The translations under genes and the position numbers were made by a program. The notes below the pieces were generated by a model. It worked only from the letters and a program-made list of their open reading frames with translations, searched no databases and had not been told where the DNA came from. This document shows positions 63,906 through 64,000 of a stretch of DNA of 64,000 nt, piece by piece. The stretch's first letter is position 1. The number at the start of each line of letters is the position of its first letter. The DNA is from Aporrectodea caliginosa. Taxonomy: Eukaryota; Annelida; Clitellata; Crassiclitellata; Lumbricidae. The DNA lies in NCBI GenBank assembly GCA_020284085.1, contig JACEVL010000496.1, positions 503,501 through 567,500 on the forward strand. Direction: 5' to 3'.

Positions 63906-64000
63906 TCCACTGGCTCAAAGTACCTGAGCGAATAGAATATAAAGTCATATCCCTCACCTACAACACACTTCAATCTTCCCAGCCCTCCTATCTCCGTCAG
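63906..64000 (+). pseudogene. LINE C-terminal fragment cut by the window edge
   Basis: Encodes LHWLKVPERIEYKVISLTYN and TLQSSQPSYLRQ, the standard LINE block downstream of the reverse transcriptase. The frame is open to the edge. Confidence 0.8.

Overview
This is a stretch of animal nuclear DNA, most likely from a marine invertebrate. A deuterostome such as an echinoderm, hemichordate or amphioxus is my best guess, but nothing in the window proves it. All genes are split by GT-AG introns, intergenic space is large and AT-rich, and tRNA-derived SINEs, LINE remnants, microsatellites and short non-autonomous DNA transposons are everywhere. There is no sign of bacterial or viral gene organisation.

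Four protein genes can be reconstructed by joining exons whose reading phases fit. (1) 6674-14117, plus strand: nine exons, 704 residues; a long basic disordered region followed by a C-terminal coiled-coil domain that resembles the kinetochore protein CENP-Q. (2) 18873-26293, minus strand: eight exons, 344 residues; complete mitochondrial malate dehydrogenase (MDH2) including a transit-peptide exon. (3) 29500-39927, plus strand: ten exons, 311 residues; complete mitochondrial NIPSNAP-family protein. (4) 54723-63401, plus strand: seven consecutive internal exons of filamin (356 residues of immunoglobulin-like filamin repeats); the gene continues past the right edge, and its 5' exons are not visible.

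Layout: 0-6.5 kb holds CAGA and TATG microsatellites, SINEs, a LINE remnant and a hAT-like MITE; 6.6-14.1 kb the CENP-Q-like gene; 14.1-18.9 kb a convergent intergenic stretch with MITEs; 18.9-26.3 kb MDH2; 26.3-29.5 kb a divergent intergenic stretch largely filled by two related hAT-like elements; 29.5-39.9 kb NIPSNAP; 39.9-54.7 kb a gene-poor stretch of repeats with a 1.95-kb foldback-type element; 54.7-64 kb filamin exons separated by introns full of simple repeats. MDH2 and NIPSNAP are head-to-head and both products are mitochondrial, so coordinated expression is possible but is only an inference.

No new enzymatic or defence system is evident. The most notable signal is a dense set of short non-autonomous DNA transposons whose terminal inverted repeats and target-site duplications can be read directly: many with 8-bp duplications, one 7-bp, and three TTAA elements. 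Several carry internal structure worth following: tandem arrays, nested insertions and telomere-like motifs.
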